From assembly GCA_002261195.1 (NCBI GenBank), contig MVBO01000045.1, forward strand, positions 33,540 to 97,539: DNA of 64,000 bases, read 5' to 3'. The number at the start of each line of letters is the position of its first letter. The first letter of the stretch is position 1. Source of the stretch: Bifiguratus adelaidae. Taxonomy: Eukaryota; Mucoromycota; Endogonomycetes; Endogonales. A program made the position numbers and the translations under genes. Positions 36,754 through 47,856 of this stretch are shown here, in pieces. The notes beneath the pieces are model-generated. The model saw only the letters and a program-made list of their open reading frames with translations. It searched no databases and was not told where the DNA came from.

Positions 36754-38882
36754 CTAAAAGTCATTACACTGGCCAACTTCCTTGAGCAGAGCCTCGTCGG
36801 GATTCAAGTTCCTAAAAAGCTCGTAATTGAACTTGCCGTCCGCCATTAACCGTTCCGCCATGCGGTCGATGGCAATGACCGCCAAGACTGTTTGAATGTA
36901 GGCGTCGATAAGATCATCAATACCCAAGCCAAGCGTATTGAAATCCTTGCGATCCATGAGAAGGAGTCTAGACGTGTCGGTGGTCCAGCCTCCTTCTGGC
37001 AATTTGATGGACAAGTTGGTTCCCAGCATGTCCCATGCGGCCACTAAGATACAGGACATCGGTCAGCTCGTGCAGCAATACGGATGAAGCTACCCACCAT
37101 TAGGATCAAGTTCGCCGGCCAAAGGCAAGCGAGCTTTACGACCGTAGAGGCACACGGGCCGAAATCCATTCTCGCTACCAGTGACCATCATTCGTAGGTC
37201 AGAGACGAAAGTATTGTTTTTCTTGTTTGGAATGGTGCCCACATGATAAAACTACGGTGTGGTGGTTAAACGCGCGGCTCCCGCCTGCCATAATGCTTCT
37301 GCCTACCTTTCCAGACCTCGTCATACTACTCCAAGAAGCGTTACCAACTAAAGATTGCACGATAAACTTGTCGTAATGGTGAGGTGTGTCCATAAATTCC
37401 TGAAGCTCGCGTTGAGAAGTAATTGTATAGACACCTTGACCTGCAAAGACAATGTCAGCTATGCTAATATGAAAGCATGTTGGTCTTACCAGCATTTCCG
37501 TATGGAACCTTCAATACTGCATGACCGCCCATTGAATGAACCCACAAAGGTACTTCGCTTTTTGTTACATTATTAATAGTCTCCGGAATACGCACATGAA
37601 GACCGTGCTGAGCAAGATCGGCATTGTAAAACTAGTAATTTGTCAGAACGGCGAAATTCGCAAAATTAGAACTGACCTCGTAAGCCCGTGCGGCCATCAT
37701 TTTGTTTCGGCCGCCGGCGAGACACGAGATAATTTGATTCATGACCACAGTTTTCGTGATGAGGGGTATACGATTCCACGGTTTTTGAGTCACATAGCGG
37801 AAACAGGCTCTCATCGAACGCCATTCTAGAAGCTTTTAGCTATCTCTTTTTGCCTCTAAACGGCGCACTCACCTCTCTTTTCATCCCTAATGTACAAAAT
37901 GCCGTTCTCGATCTTGACGGGTGGATCAACGTCGTCCTTGTACCATTCAGCCATCCAGACGCGCTCTTTGGCTACATCAGCCAAAACCGCAGCGTATCCA
38001 CTCGCCTCCATGAGGTTCTTGTCAAATATAACAGCCAATCCACCCAATTCTGGGTCAGCCTTGACCAGCTGCTCTCGGAAAGCCGATTCAAGAACGACTC
38101 GATATCCACCGTGCTCATTATGTTCATCAGTCTCGGAAATCAAGGGCATTGATTTTTGCCCTGATGGACACGAGTTGGTTTCGATGATGATCATTTGTCG
38201 TTGTCCGCTCGCTGTGGTGACATTGAAAAGATCCGAGCCCGCCCACTGAAAGTATTTTGGCTTATAAGACAGAATCTCTCGGAGCTTGGCGGGTTGCACC
38301 AAAGGGTTCAAATGGGTGTAGCGCGCAATTATGCGCTCATTGCCAAGGGTAAAGAAACTTTGCACAAGCGCTGTCATTGGATGCAAGGATAAATATTGGC
38401 CCAAAAGGAAAGCATATACGCGACTTACGATGTATTTGCGCGTTCAAGACTCGCGGATAAAAATGCTTCTCGCTTTCGAATTCTCCCACGGGGTGACCGC
38501 TATCACTTGATTGGACCTTCTTGACAGGGGCAGCAGCACCATTAGAACCCGAAGCTTGCTCAGTAGGACTCGTTGACCGTTTCGTAGCGTCTTGAGTGTT
38601 CGCCACCTCAGCTACCCCTGGTGTCGTTGCCCTTGCAATCACGTATCCATTGCTCTGTTGGTCCTGAAGGTTTCCGGGGCTTCTTGAGGCGGGGTTTCCA
38701 TCGGCATCCTCTGTGGCAGCTGAAGACGAGTGGCCAACGTCATCGCCTCTGAGAGAAGTTGTAACAGACTGGGCGAGCTTCGATGTCTTGACTAGTAGCG
38801 AGTCCGAATTGTATTTGAACGTATCCAACGCATCCATAGGGAATGTCGGGGTTGACGGATGATTTTCGTCAGGAGAAGACAT
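36754..38882 (-). CDS. Uncharacterised protein with ATP-grasp-like domain
   Basis: Multi-exon gene starting [20 protein letters not shown] at 38882 and ending EVGQCNDF. Residues 1 to about 160 are Ser/Thr-rich and probably disordered. The rest is well structured. [12 protein letters not shown] joins [15 protein letters not shown] across a splice and looks like the ATP-grasp nucleotide-binding segment (K-x-P-x-G-x-x-G-x-G-V). It is followed by [11 protein letters not shown], where the family has its hinge and second lysine/glutamate region. An upstream motif is [18 protein letters not shown] recognise no named orthologue; an ATP-dependent carboxylate-amine/thiol ligase is possible but inferred. 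The C-terminal helix-rich part ([20 protein letters not shown]) has no match I know. Confidence 0.6.
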
Positions 38883-39141
38883 CACCGGCTTCGAAGGGTT
38901 GTTCCCCTTGGCGATAAAAGCAAAGAAGAGAAAGGGAGAAGGAAAAGGTTAAGGATAGACTTTAAGCAAGCTTAAAAGGGGGCAGGCCTGTCAAAAGGAA
39001 ATCTGGATGCGTTGCTGAGGGTGTGACAAACTCTGGAAATCTTCGACGCCTCAACGGCCCTAACCCAAAATTGGGCAACACGTGTGCATTATGGTTGGTA
39101 AGGTGAGCTCTTTCTAAAAATGTTCAGGTAGTCCACAAAGT

Positions 39142-41697
39142 TTATAGATTGGCACCGTACATTGTGCTTGACATGGCAATGCTCGGAGTTCCATTGGAAT
39201 CCTCAATGCTTTGGTGCTGCGTCAACTGAGACATGACCACCTCATCGACCGATATCGTTGATTTCCTTCTACAGGCAAGCTCACCAATATTCGGCCCTAC
39301 AGTATGCTATGGCAAAAGGTCAGAGTTTGTGAATCATGCACAGAAGGTAAGAGACATACCGCATCTGAAAAGAAACCCACTCCCTGATCAATCATCATGT
39401 GCATCGCTGTACCTTCCAAGACATCGTCTGACTCGTCCGAATCATCCGAAAAGCTCGCTATTCCGGTCGAAGGGCGACGACTGCTCAGACTGTCTGTGGG
39501 AGAGCCAGAGAGACTTTTCCTATATGCACGATAGCTTGGATTGTTGGAATAGGCCAATTGTTCCATCTGTGACCAAAATTGCTCCCGCTGCTTCTGCCTC
39601 GTCCGTTCGCTGTGAACGAATCAGCAAGATTGGATCAGAGGAGGTCAAAGCTCACTTACAGGTGTCTCTGTACTTTGTATTGCAAGGTGCATTCGTCGAA
39701 TAAAACGGGATTGACATCCATGAATAGTTTAAGTGCATTGAAAATCAACTGATGTACGTTACTGCAAAAGATTCGGTTTAAGTGAAACGGAGATCGCAGC
39801 CTTCAAATCATCACTTACCTATTCCAATGACTTTTAGAATGTTTGTATAAGTGAGGAAAAACAATTGGCAATATGACGTCCGAATTTTGCTCCATCAACT
39901 CGGCAATATAATCATTGTTCCAATAATATAAAGCTCGTTCAGCGACCTGGCAGTGAGGACTCGAGACACACTGTGCCAGTTTGGTGAACAAGGGAACCAT
40001 TATCTCGCGAAACTCGTTGGGATCGACGACGTCAAAGATCTCTTCCATTTCGTTCAGGAACATCACTTCTTTGGCACTGTTTGTCTTCGGCCAAAATCGC
40101 AGCAAACCCATGACCACCTTACGCAGTGAGCTTTCAATCCCGCGGGAAACCTTACAATACTCACTTCTTCCGTCACTTGCGGATCTTTCTCCAGGAACTG
40201 AACAATACAATAAGCAAGCTGCGGATGATACATTGCGAGTCCCTTGGCCTTATGTAGGGGAATCAAGACACGTGTCAAGAAGATCTTGTGTTCTTCTTTG
40301 AGAGGCAAAGCAAAACCGTTGATGATGCTATATCTCTAATGAGTATCTCAAACGTAACAAAATAGAACGGCAAATCTTCTACTGACCTTCCCAATATCTC
40401 CAGAAGCTCGGCTATCCCATTGTGTTGTTCGGTCTCATAGATGTATTGATAGAATATGTTGTTGATGGAGCGTCGGATAAAGGCTCGTAATGTAAGAAAT
40501 TTGCCATAGAGTCGGTGTAGCGTCGTTTTTAGGTGATCACGCTCTCGAGGATCTTCGCTATCAAATAGTTCCAATAACTGACAACCAAGAACTGGTCAGG
40601 TGCTTCTATGTCACAAGTATGCTTTCCACGGCTCACCTGAGCTATGAATTTGGTATCGATATATCGCTTAGCGATAGAAGCATTGAACTCTGGGTTTTCC
40701 ACAAACCGAAGAAATAGTTCATATACCAATTGCAGATGAGGCCATGCAGCCTCAAGAACGGGTTCGTCCTCTTCAGGGTCGAAAGAGTCTGCACCATGCT
40801 GTTGAGGTGGTGGTATCGTTCGAAAACAATTTAGAGCAAACTGTAAGAGATCGTGAGCACATAGCACAAAGGTGCACCTAAATGTACGTACCATGTGAAC
40901 CATTTCCGGATACACTGCCTCCGTGATCACTCCTCGACTTTGTGTCATGTATTCCAGCATCTGCTGCAATGCTTGCCTCTTGATGTCTTTGCTCATCAAG
41001 TCTGCAAAAGGGTCGCTGAAGTCAAAAATGGTCTTGCATTGCTGTAACTTCTGAAAAAATAGCGCTTGCCGTTGCGTCGGTGGTGTGTCTGTGCCGAATA
41101 TCTGATTAGACACGTTTGGAACTAAGCACATGACGTACCTAAAAAGCTTGGTAGCATCTCTAAGGTGATGCCGCTGCCATGATAGTAACTCGACGTCTTC
41201 TGTAACAACGTCCTACGGACGGGGATTGTATCTTTCGGTGCGTTCTTTAGAAGATCAATTGTGCCAGCTTTGGGGTGCGAGCGTGCATGGTGAGGGCTGT
41301 TATGGGGCAAATCGCCGTCTGAAGTGTATGGCGTGTCATGGTGTTGACTTTGCTCCCGGTGAAGCTACGATTTCCAACAGATCGTTAGACTTTCGTCTGT
41401 AGAAGTAATGCGCGCTCTACTTACAATGGGATTGCTTGCTACTTCGGCATTTGGTATCGCCACCGCCGACGGGGTCGTGACTGTATTTGCCGCACTTTCA
41501 CTGACCTTCTTCGACTTTTTGGAACTGGATGGTTGCGAAGGTGGTGAGCTGCGCTGCGCTTTTGATGTCTTTGATTGATCCGCGACCTGTCCTTTCGTAT
41601 TTCTAGACAGCTGTAGATGCAAAAGTCAGAGAAAGCTATCGTGATCGGGTGAGTGGCCTCCCTATCGTCTACCTACCACGCCTTTCCAACCTTTCAT
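39142..41697 (-). CDS. RTS1: PP2A regulatory subunit B56 (B')
   Basis: Directs PP2A phosphatase to substrates (in yeast, centromeric cohesion, septin and stress functions). The short first exon encodes MKGWKGV, spliced to [14 protein letters not shown] and a Ser/Lys-rich disordered N-terminus. The HEAT-like B56 core shows [93 protein letters not shown] and [12 protein letters not shown]. Choosing the acceptor just before CATACTG (about 39310) opens a 53-codon last exon containing [16 protein letters not shown], which matches the conserved B56 C-terminal RKSELP-type segment. This supports the stop at 39142. Confidence 0.93.
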
Positions 41698-42290
41698 ACT
41701 ATTCTCGAGGGACGTGCAATAAGGAGTGGAGTGGGGACGTCAAATAGAGCGGAAGTTGGGTGATCGCTCTGTATAAAGTCGGCTGAAAACAATCTGGCAG
41801 ATACGGGTTGACTAGAACAGGTGCATTCGAAGACAAAGGCGTACTGATAAGAGAGAAGCTCTCGGAAGCCCTTGGATGCACCGTCTCTTCTACCTTGAGC
41901 TATACTCGTCAATAGCTGTATAAGTTTGGATGATAGATAACTATCGTCGACCAAGAGATAGGGTGATTACAGTGTGTCACCTTGAAAAAGTGGGGCAAAT
42001 GGTCAAAAGGTCAAAGGGGAGCGAACCAACGCCTCAATTATTGGAAGGCCCTTGGTCCTTCCTAATCTGGAATGGCTGTCATTTTGGCCATTTTGACCCA
42101 TTGCGCTTATGAAAGCGCTTAAACAAGCACACTTCCTGCATTTCAGCGGCAATTGAGGATCCAACCCCAGTATCTGACAAGTCACAATGCTGTATGCGCA
42201 CCAAAGGGCAAAATGGCACCAACGAAATCCGTTCATACAATATTTTATTACATGACAGCAATGCACCTTTTTGCATGCAAAAGTAATCAA
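41698..42290. other. Intergenic region between RTS1 and SMD2
   Basis: 593 bp; RTS1 upstream region and SMD2 3' region, both genes on the minus strand. Short frames on both strands show no protein character. Nothing else seen. Confidence 0.4.
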
Positions 42291-42942
42291 CTATACAGTG
42301 TTTCGGAGTACTGCAAAAAGATTAACCTTAGTTGTAACGCCATGGACGACATGCACCAAAACAATACGTACCAAGAATGACAGAGTCGCCCCGTAGAAAC
42401 ATCTTGCTAATGAAGCGATCTCGGTTGATGGGCTTTCCCTTCTTGCCCTTGCTACCCTTTGGGGTCTCTGTCCACATCTAAAAAGCGACCAAAACGTAAG
42501 TCTCTATCTCCGATACGTCACCCTATCAATGTGAGCATACCTCTTTGACATTTTCTAGCACCATATTGCAATGTCTATCAAAAGCCTTCACCCGTGCTAG
42601 CAGTTTCCGGTTGTTGCGGCAATTTATGAGGATTTGGGTGTTGTTCTTGACAGACTGTTGTAGGACGGATAGTGGACCTGTATTGAATTCTTGCTCTTCC
42701 GCGAGCCGCAGCTCATCTTCAGTCATTTCTGACTTTGTCTTGGCACTACACGGCATCGAAGTGGAGAGTTAGTCTCTGAACAAATGTTCATATGCCCCAA
42801 TGACACGCTGTACGCGGCATCGTGCTACTTTGTTCTACACATTCAGCATACACGCGCGGTCATGGGTACGATGCCGGAGCCATGATGGTACGCGCATGAG
42901 CCACTTAACGAAGCATCCAAGATGATCCATTACTCACCTCAT
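42291..42942 (-). CDS. SMD2: Small nuclear ribonucleoprotein Sm D2
   Basis: Core spliceosomal Sm-ring protein. Four exons, complement(42291..42310, 42372..42477, 42541..42745, 42938..42942), sum to 336 nt, 111 aa. The first coding exon is only five nucleotides (ATGAG), spliced over 192 nt to TGCCAAG, giving [14 protein letters not shown]. Sm motif 1 includes [28 protein letters not shown]; Sm motif 2 is [16 protein letters not shown]. The end is LRNTV, slightly shorter than the usual LRNPLIAGK. All exon phases agree. Confidence 0.95.
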
Positions 42943-43200
42943 GACGTGTATTTATGTGCTTGTTGCTGTAAAGTGTCAACGTGTGGAGCAGTGATGAACT
43001 ACTCGCCGCCTGTGGAGGGATGGATGGATGTCTCTTATCGTATCCCTTTTGCCCTCGTACGCGCTTCCACCTACTCCCGTTGCAGTGAATCGTTATTCGT
43101 GACGTCACAAAAACTCAATCTTCATGGCTCAACCCTTCGTTGAATTTGTGTGAATAAACAAGCGCACCTCTAGTCACAACTTTATCAAACACACAGCACA
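42943..43200. promoter_or_regulatory. Divergent promoter SMD2 / ATP15
   Basis: 258 bp between divergent start codons. Contains TGACGTCA (ATF/CREB-type palindrome) near 43099-43106, a plausible regulator site for either gene. No other recognised element. Confidence 0.5.
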
Positions 43201-43673
43201 ATGGCATTTGCCTGGAAGTCAGCCAACATCTCGTAAGTAGCGTCATGGGCACATGCTTGGAGCGCAGATGATCATGTCTCTTGGAGGATTCAAGGCACAG
43301 TATGAATGTGCAGGACCACACCAGGTAGATCGTCGAGTCATTGATGCTCGAAACCCTGCAGTCAGTGATCGCCTGTTTCTTTACATTGGCTGTCATGTTG
43401 TTCACCCTTTGTGCGTTCTCACATGTCTCTGTGCACCTTTGCCCCGACCGGCCTCCACTTCAATGTGACGCTTTACCCACGTCCAGATCGCTGACCTGTC
43501 TGTCTATTTTGCCTTTTCCTCACAGATACCTCCAATACGCTCAAATTTGCGCACGTGTTGTTCGCAACTCTTTGAAGGAGGAAGGTCGTGTGGCTGCCCA
43601 ACGTCGAGATGAAAACGTACTGAAATACGCCAAATGGTCTGAGGGTAAACAGGGAGAACAAGTAGGTGTCTAG
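43201..43673 (+). CDS. ATP15: Mitochondrial ATP synthase epsilon subunit
   Basis: Small F1 central-stalk subunit of mitochondrial ATP synthase. Two exons (43201-43232, 43526-43673) give 59 aa: MAFAWKSANIS joined to YLQYAQICARVVRNSLKEE and ending KYAKWSEGKQGEQVGV. The W-K-x-A-x-x-S-Y start and the WxxGKQG end are family hallmarks. The 293-nt intron is long for this genome. It is not the same protein as bacterial epsilon (the fungal equivalent of that is delta). Confidence 0.93.
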
Positions 43674-44041
43674 GGATGGCAATTGCGGAGCAAGCCCGTG
43701 GGCGGAGACACTGCATGAGCAACCTCCGTTGTGAACTCCGTGGCTGCATTCAAAATTCAGGCGCGCCTGCACAGCTGATTTCTAACTCTTGACATTAGAA
43801 ATATGTTCGTCCACCCCGCCAAGAATAGCTTTCTAGACTAACATGTATGTTTGCCCAACAATGAATGAATACAATGGGTTTTTCATCCAATGCAGTTACC
43901 CGTGGTTCCCATCCCAGCATCCAATAAATCCAGTTGCTAAATTAAGCCTAGAATATCACAAATTAACAGTCTCAAGAAAAGGGGAATTACATAGCCTAGA
44001 AGTAGCACACGTTAAAAATAGGTTTGAGCTTCGGTGATTAA

Positions 44042-44082
<41 letters not shown>

Positions 44083-44143
44083 TGCTCGCTCTCATTCTTG
44101 GACTGCCTGCCCACCGCCTTCATTTCTATCCATAAGAGACGTG
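43674..44143. promoter_or_regulatory. Upstream region of the GPI-type secreted protein
   Basis: 470 bp with no gene. An AT-rich stretch at 43850-44040 is followed by a pyrimidine microsatellite just before the next start codon. Confidence 0.45.
44042..44083. repeat. (CT)n microsatellite
   Basis: Nearly uninterrupted CT dinucleotides with one TTT break, ending about 60 bp upstream of the ATG at 44144. CT-rich tracts are common just upstream of strongly expressed fungal genes, so it may mark the transcription start. Confidence 0.85.
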
Positions 44144-44962
44144 ATGATGAAGACTTTTACTTTCGTCTCTCTTGCTGCTCTTGTGGCTGTTGCTAGTGCT
44201 CAAAATCCTATTACTGGATATCTTACAGATGCTAGCAACTTTTGCCTCTGGTTGCCTCCTCAACCTGGTATGGGTACCATCTCCGATAACGAATGGCAAG
44301 CCCAAGCATTCTGTACTACCCCCAGCTCTGAGGCACCCGGTGCTCACGCTATGCCCAGCGGCTTCATTCAATCTGCTCACTTCGTCAGCGGTACAAATTA
44401 TGTTCAAGTGACAGGTCAGATTAATCCTACAGTATACGGTATGCAATCCACGGACTACGGTGGTCAAATGGATCCTCGTGCTCCTACTGGAGCCGTTTGT
44501 GCTGGCTATGCCGGCTTCGTCAGCTTGATCGAACCGGCCACTGCCACGTACTGTATTCGTTGCTGCAATGGAAACTGGAAGGACAACAGTCTTTGCGGCA
44601 CTGGACGCTCTCAAGATGGCTGCGCTGTTATCGTTCCTGGAGATTACTCCGGTCCGTTTGATCTTTCGTCTATGACAGGCAGCAGCGCCGCAAACACTAC
44701 TCAACCTGCCGCTATTGTCGCCAGCTCATCCGCCTCGCCTTCCGCTGCTACCGGCGCTTCTTCCGTTGCTGGATCCGCAAGCGCTGCTTTCAGCGCTATT
44801 AATTCCGCCATGAGCTCGGTTGGTGTCTCCGCTGCTTCCAGCGCCGCAGCCTCTTCCTCCGCTTCCCACTCTGCGTCCGCCAGTGCTAGTGCTGGCATGT
44901 CTCTCCGTACCTCCACTGCTGTACTCGGCGCTGGTGTCCTCGCCGTCTTGTGCGCTCTCTAA
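44144..44962 (+). CDS. Secreted GPI-type surface protein of unknown function
   Basis: Intronless, 272 aa from ATG 44144. Signal peptide MMKTFTFVSLAALVAVASA is cut before QNPITGYL. The mature domain has about eight cysteines (NFCLWLPP, AFCTTP, AVCAGY, YCIRCCNG, SLCGTG, GCAVIVPGDYSGPFD), a pattern shared by fungal secreted proteins of unknown function. A Ser/Ala-rich linker (about 90 residues) and a hydrophobic C-terminus (TAVLGAGVLAVLCAL) preceded by small residues suggest a GPI anchor. Codon use is strongly C/T-ending, suggesting high expression. A long antisense frame is a codon-bias shadow. Confidence 0.8.
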   Translation: MMKTFTFVSLAALVAVASAQNPITGYLTDASNFCLWLPPQPGMGTISDNEWQAQAFCTTPSSEAPGAHAMPSGFIQSAHFVSGTNYVQVTGQINPTVYGMQSTDYGGQMDPRAPTGAVCAGYAGFVSLIEPATATYCIRCCNGNWKDNSLCGTGRSQDGCAVIVPGDYSGPFDLSSMTGSSAANTTQPAAIVASSSASPSAATGASSVAGSASAAFSAINSAMSSVGVSAASSAAASSSASHSASASASAGMSLRTSTAVLGAGVLAVLCAL

Positions 44963-45270
44963 TCGTCAATCCTAATACCCGCCCTCCTTTGCTTTCTTCT
45001 TCCCTCTCTCCCCCTCTCTCGCTCTTCCACGTATGACTGTAGAGTCACAAAGTTGTCATGGTAGACTTAGACTGCTTCATCTCTTGTATAGTTATCCCCC
45101 GTGAACGAAAAACACCTTGAACAATCCGCGCTCCCTTGGTGCTAATTGGAATTGAGTGGCGCACCAGCCGTCGAGACTCGCGATATTAAGGGTTCTCTCT
45201 CTCTTTTTTTCTTCCTGGTGTAGAGGTGTGCGCGCGTGCGTTGTCTATTCTCGTTTGAAGACACGCAGTG
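44963..45270. promoter_or_regulatory. Intergenic, upstream of CCHC protein
   Basis: 308 bp with pyrimidine-rich runs (44990-45030 and 45190-45212) before the GIS2-like start. No gene seen. Confidence 0.4.
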
Positions 45271-46052
45271 ATGGTGTTTCGTGGACCTCGTACTTGTTAC
45301 CAATGTGGTGAAGGTTAGTCATCTATTCCCTATGTAGGGTCGAAGAACGCCATGGCTCTGACACGGTTTGTCTGATGGTCTTGTACGTGTGTATTCACAT
45401 TTGTCTTTTCCTTAGCTGGGCATCAAGCCAAAGACTGCTGTAAGTGAAAGGGAAAACGGTCAACGATAGGTACCCCATCTTAACTCTACTCTGTCTGAAC
45501 CTTTCAGCCAAATCTGAGCCTACCTGGTATGCATGATCGAATGGGACTAGATTTTGTTGGCTGATGTCCCGGATAGCTACAATTGCAACAAGGAAGGCCA
45601 TGTGAGCAAGGATTGGTACGTCTATACTCATCCTAAAACGACATGTATTTGACACATCCAACAGTTCTGAACCCAAGGCAGAAAAGGCCTGCTACAAGTG
45701 CAGTGAAACCAGCCATTTGAGCCGTGAATGCCCAACGGCAACCCAATCCACTAACGGATCATCACCGCAATGCTACAAGTGTGGCAAGTACGGTCATATC
45801 TCCCGAAACTGCTATAGTGGGACTGGATCTCGCTTTGGCCCCTTCTCGGGCAAGACATGCTACAATTGCGGTGGACAGGGTCACCTGCTGCGCGATTGCG
45901 TCAATACGAATGCTGGACCCAAATGCTACAACTGTGGAAATTCGGGTCATATTTCTCGAGAGTGCACCAAGGAGCCTCAACCTAAGGCTTGCTACAAGTG
46001 TCAAGAAGTTGGACATATCGCTCGTGAGTGTGCACAAGGAATCGCTGTTTAA
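45271..46052 (+). CDS. GIS2: CCHC zinc-knuckle nucleic-acid-binding protein (GIS2/CNBP/Byr3 type)
   Basis: Single-strand nucleic-acid-binding protein that regulates translation of selected mRNAs. Seven CCHC knuckles can be counted after splicing: CYQCGEAGHQAKDC, CYNCNKEGHVSKDC, CYKCSETSHLSREC, CYKCGKYGHISRNC, CYNCGGQGHLLRDC, CYNCGNSGHISREC, CYKCQEVGHIAREC. Seven matches the usual number in this family. The first three knuckles are broken by small introns; two introns lie inside the TGC cysteine codon (TG|C), and the rest lies in one exon from 45665. Start at ATG 45271 (MVFRGPRTCYQCG). Confidence 0.92.
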
Positions 46053-46175
46053 GCTGTCCCTGCATGCAGCGTATCGCTGCCCATTTTATTCTCTAGTAGT
46101 GTTTATTGTTTAGTGATGTTAATGTCCTCTATTCCGTGTTGGTTCGTCTATGAACATGCCAAATCCATGTTAGTA

Positions 46176-47004
46176 TTACTTGCTTTTGGCCAGCCGTTGC
46201 CTTTCCCGTTTCCAACATTCGTACTCCCATTTCATAGCGTTATCAACGGACGAGGCATCCTTGAGGTATATAAACTGGCCAAGCCGTGATTCGACCATCC
46301 ATTGGTATAGGCCTTTTGCACGCAATGTTTCGGTGACCAGGTACCATAGTATGGCAAACAGTGAACCGAATAGGGCGCCGACGGCCACTTGCGGCAGCGT
46401 ATGATAGGATAAATAGATTCTGCAATGTATCGTGAGTGTGCGATTGACGTCTGGATGTGGCATGAAAAGCGTACCTAGAAAAGGAGACGACCGACGCGCC
46501 AGCTGCGGCGGCCACGCAAAATAAGGGTTTCCAAAGCGCGCACTCTAGACGTATCCTAAAACTTGCATCAGACATATGTGTGTGTACACAATACACCTCA
46601 GAAACTTACTGCTGAAATGTGTAGATGGACAAGTAGATGGCAAAGAACCATACAAACTGAGCGTGACTCGAAGGCATCCCGTATCCATCCCCTAATTGGG
46701 CTAACATCCACCGAGACCATCAATACAACTACAAGACACGCCAATGATATGACTTACAGCATGGACGATCCTGTCGTAATAGCTCCTTGAGCACCGTGTT
46801 GAACCACTCGTTACAAAACTGCCCTGCCAGTGCCATCAACACCACCACCTGCCGATTGGTCATAAAGATGGCCACATAGACCACCATAATAGCAATAGGC
46901 GCCAACGTCACATGAGCCAGCAAGTACCCCACCACATCATGAGGTGGATACTCGACCAGAGTGAGTGAAAGAGTGACAAGTGGATAGTCGAGGGTACAAG
47001 CCAT
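46176..47004 (-). CDS. CWH8: Dolichyldiphosphatase
   Basis: ER-lumenal phosphatase recycling dolichyl diphosphate for N-glycosylation (CAX4/CWH8/DOLPP1). PAP2 motifs are in order: KELLRQDRP (C1, K-x6-RP), GMPSSHAQFVWFF (C2) and SR joined to IYLSYHTLPQV (C3); YHTLPQV is typical of this subfamily. Four or more membrane helices; the tail includes WKRERQRLAK. The start MACTLDYPLVTLSLTLVEY at 47004 fits the short N-terminus of the family. Only 33 bp separate this start codon from that of divergent RRP17. Confidence 0.9.
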
Positions 47005-47037
47005 GGACCATGCTGTGGCTTGCCCGAAAAAGAATTC

Positions 47038-47856
47038 ATGGATAACGCTGCGATACTGTCAAAAGGCAGCGAAGTGTATGCCAAGAAGCGCAAGAGAAAG
47101 CAAGAGCAGATTGAGCGAATTGATTTCGACTTGAATGCACGCAAGTAGGTACCATATGGATGCATGCGGAAGTTGACGACATGTAGGGATTTTTTGACGG
47201 GATTTCATAAACGGAAACTTGAGCGCAAGAACAAGGCCAAAGAGAACGCCCTCTTACGGGAACGCGAGGAAAAGTTGGAAGCGCGCAAGCATGTGCGGGA
47301 AGAACGTAAGCGAGCAGCTGAAGAAAAGCTGCAGACGATACAAAAGTTAATGCGAGGTAATATGGTGGTGTGATTGCTCTCTATCCCGTCCCCGATGCTT
47401 ACGGGCTTTTGTCTGCAGGACAATTGTCGTCGGACGAGGAGGAGGATGCGTTCGATGAGGAAGAGGTGGATGGTGATGGAGAGACAGACGAGGCAAAGGA
47501 CAATGCGGCCATGACACAGTACAAGTCACCGACAACGGTAACCACTGTTACGGTCATTGATGATTTCAATGCGGATGAAGAGGATACGAAGGATGCTACT
47601 GCTCGATCTTCTGCGCCGACAGAAACAGTGAGTTGACATGATGCCATAAATAGTCATTGATGTCCTTGTCTAGTCCTCGACACCGGTCAAACGCCCAAGT
47701 ACATCAACCAATCCGGGGAACAAGAAGCAGAAGAAGTTCAGATATCAAACGAAGCGTGAACGACAAAAGGATAATGCAAAGATACGGAGTCAAAAGCGGC
47801 AAAGAGGCGATAGGGCGGCCAAGTCAAGAGCAAAGGGCAAGGGCAAAAGGAGATGA
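47038..47856 (+). CDS. RRP17: Ribosomal RNA-processing protein 17 (NOL12 family)
   Basis: Nucleolar 5' exonuclease/adaptor family acting on 60S pre-rRNA. It starts MDNAAILSKGSEVYAKKRKR. The Nol12 hallmark DFLTGFHKRKLERKNKAKE follows the first intron, then a long charged coiled coil (LREREEKLEARKHVREERK), an acidic middle (SSDEEEDAFDEEE), and a very basic C-terminus (FRYQTKRERQKDNAKIRSQ...GKGKRR) that should act as a nucleolar signal. Four exons with consistent phases. It is divergent from CWH8. Confidence 0.88.

Noticed and set aside
44126-44704. 192-codon minus-strand ORF opposite the secreted GPI-type protein
   Set aside because: Codon-bias shadow; the plus strand has a signal peptide, conserved cysteines and a GPI-type tail.
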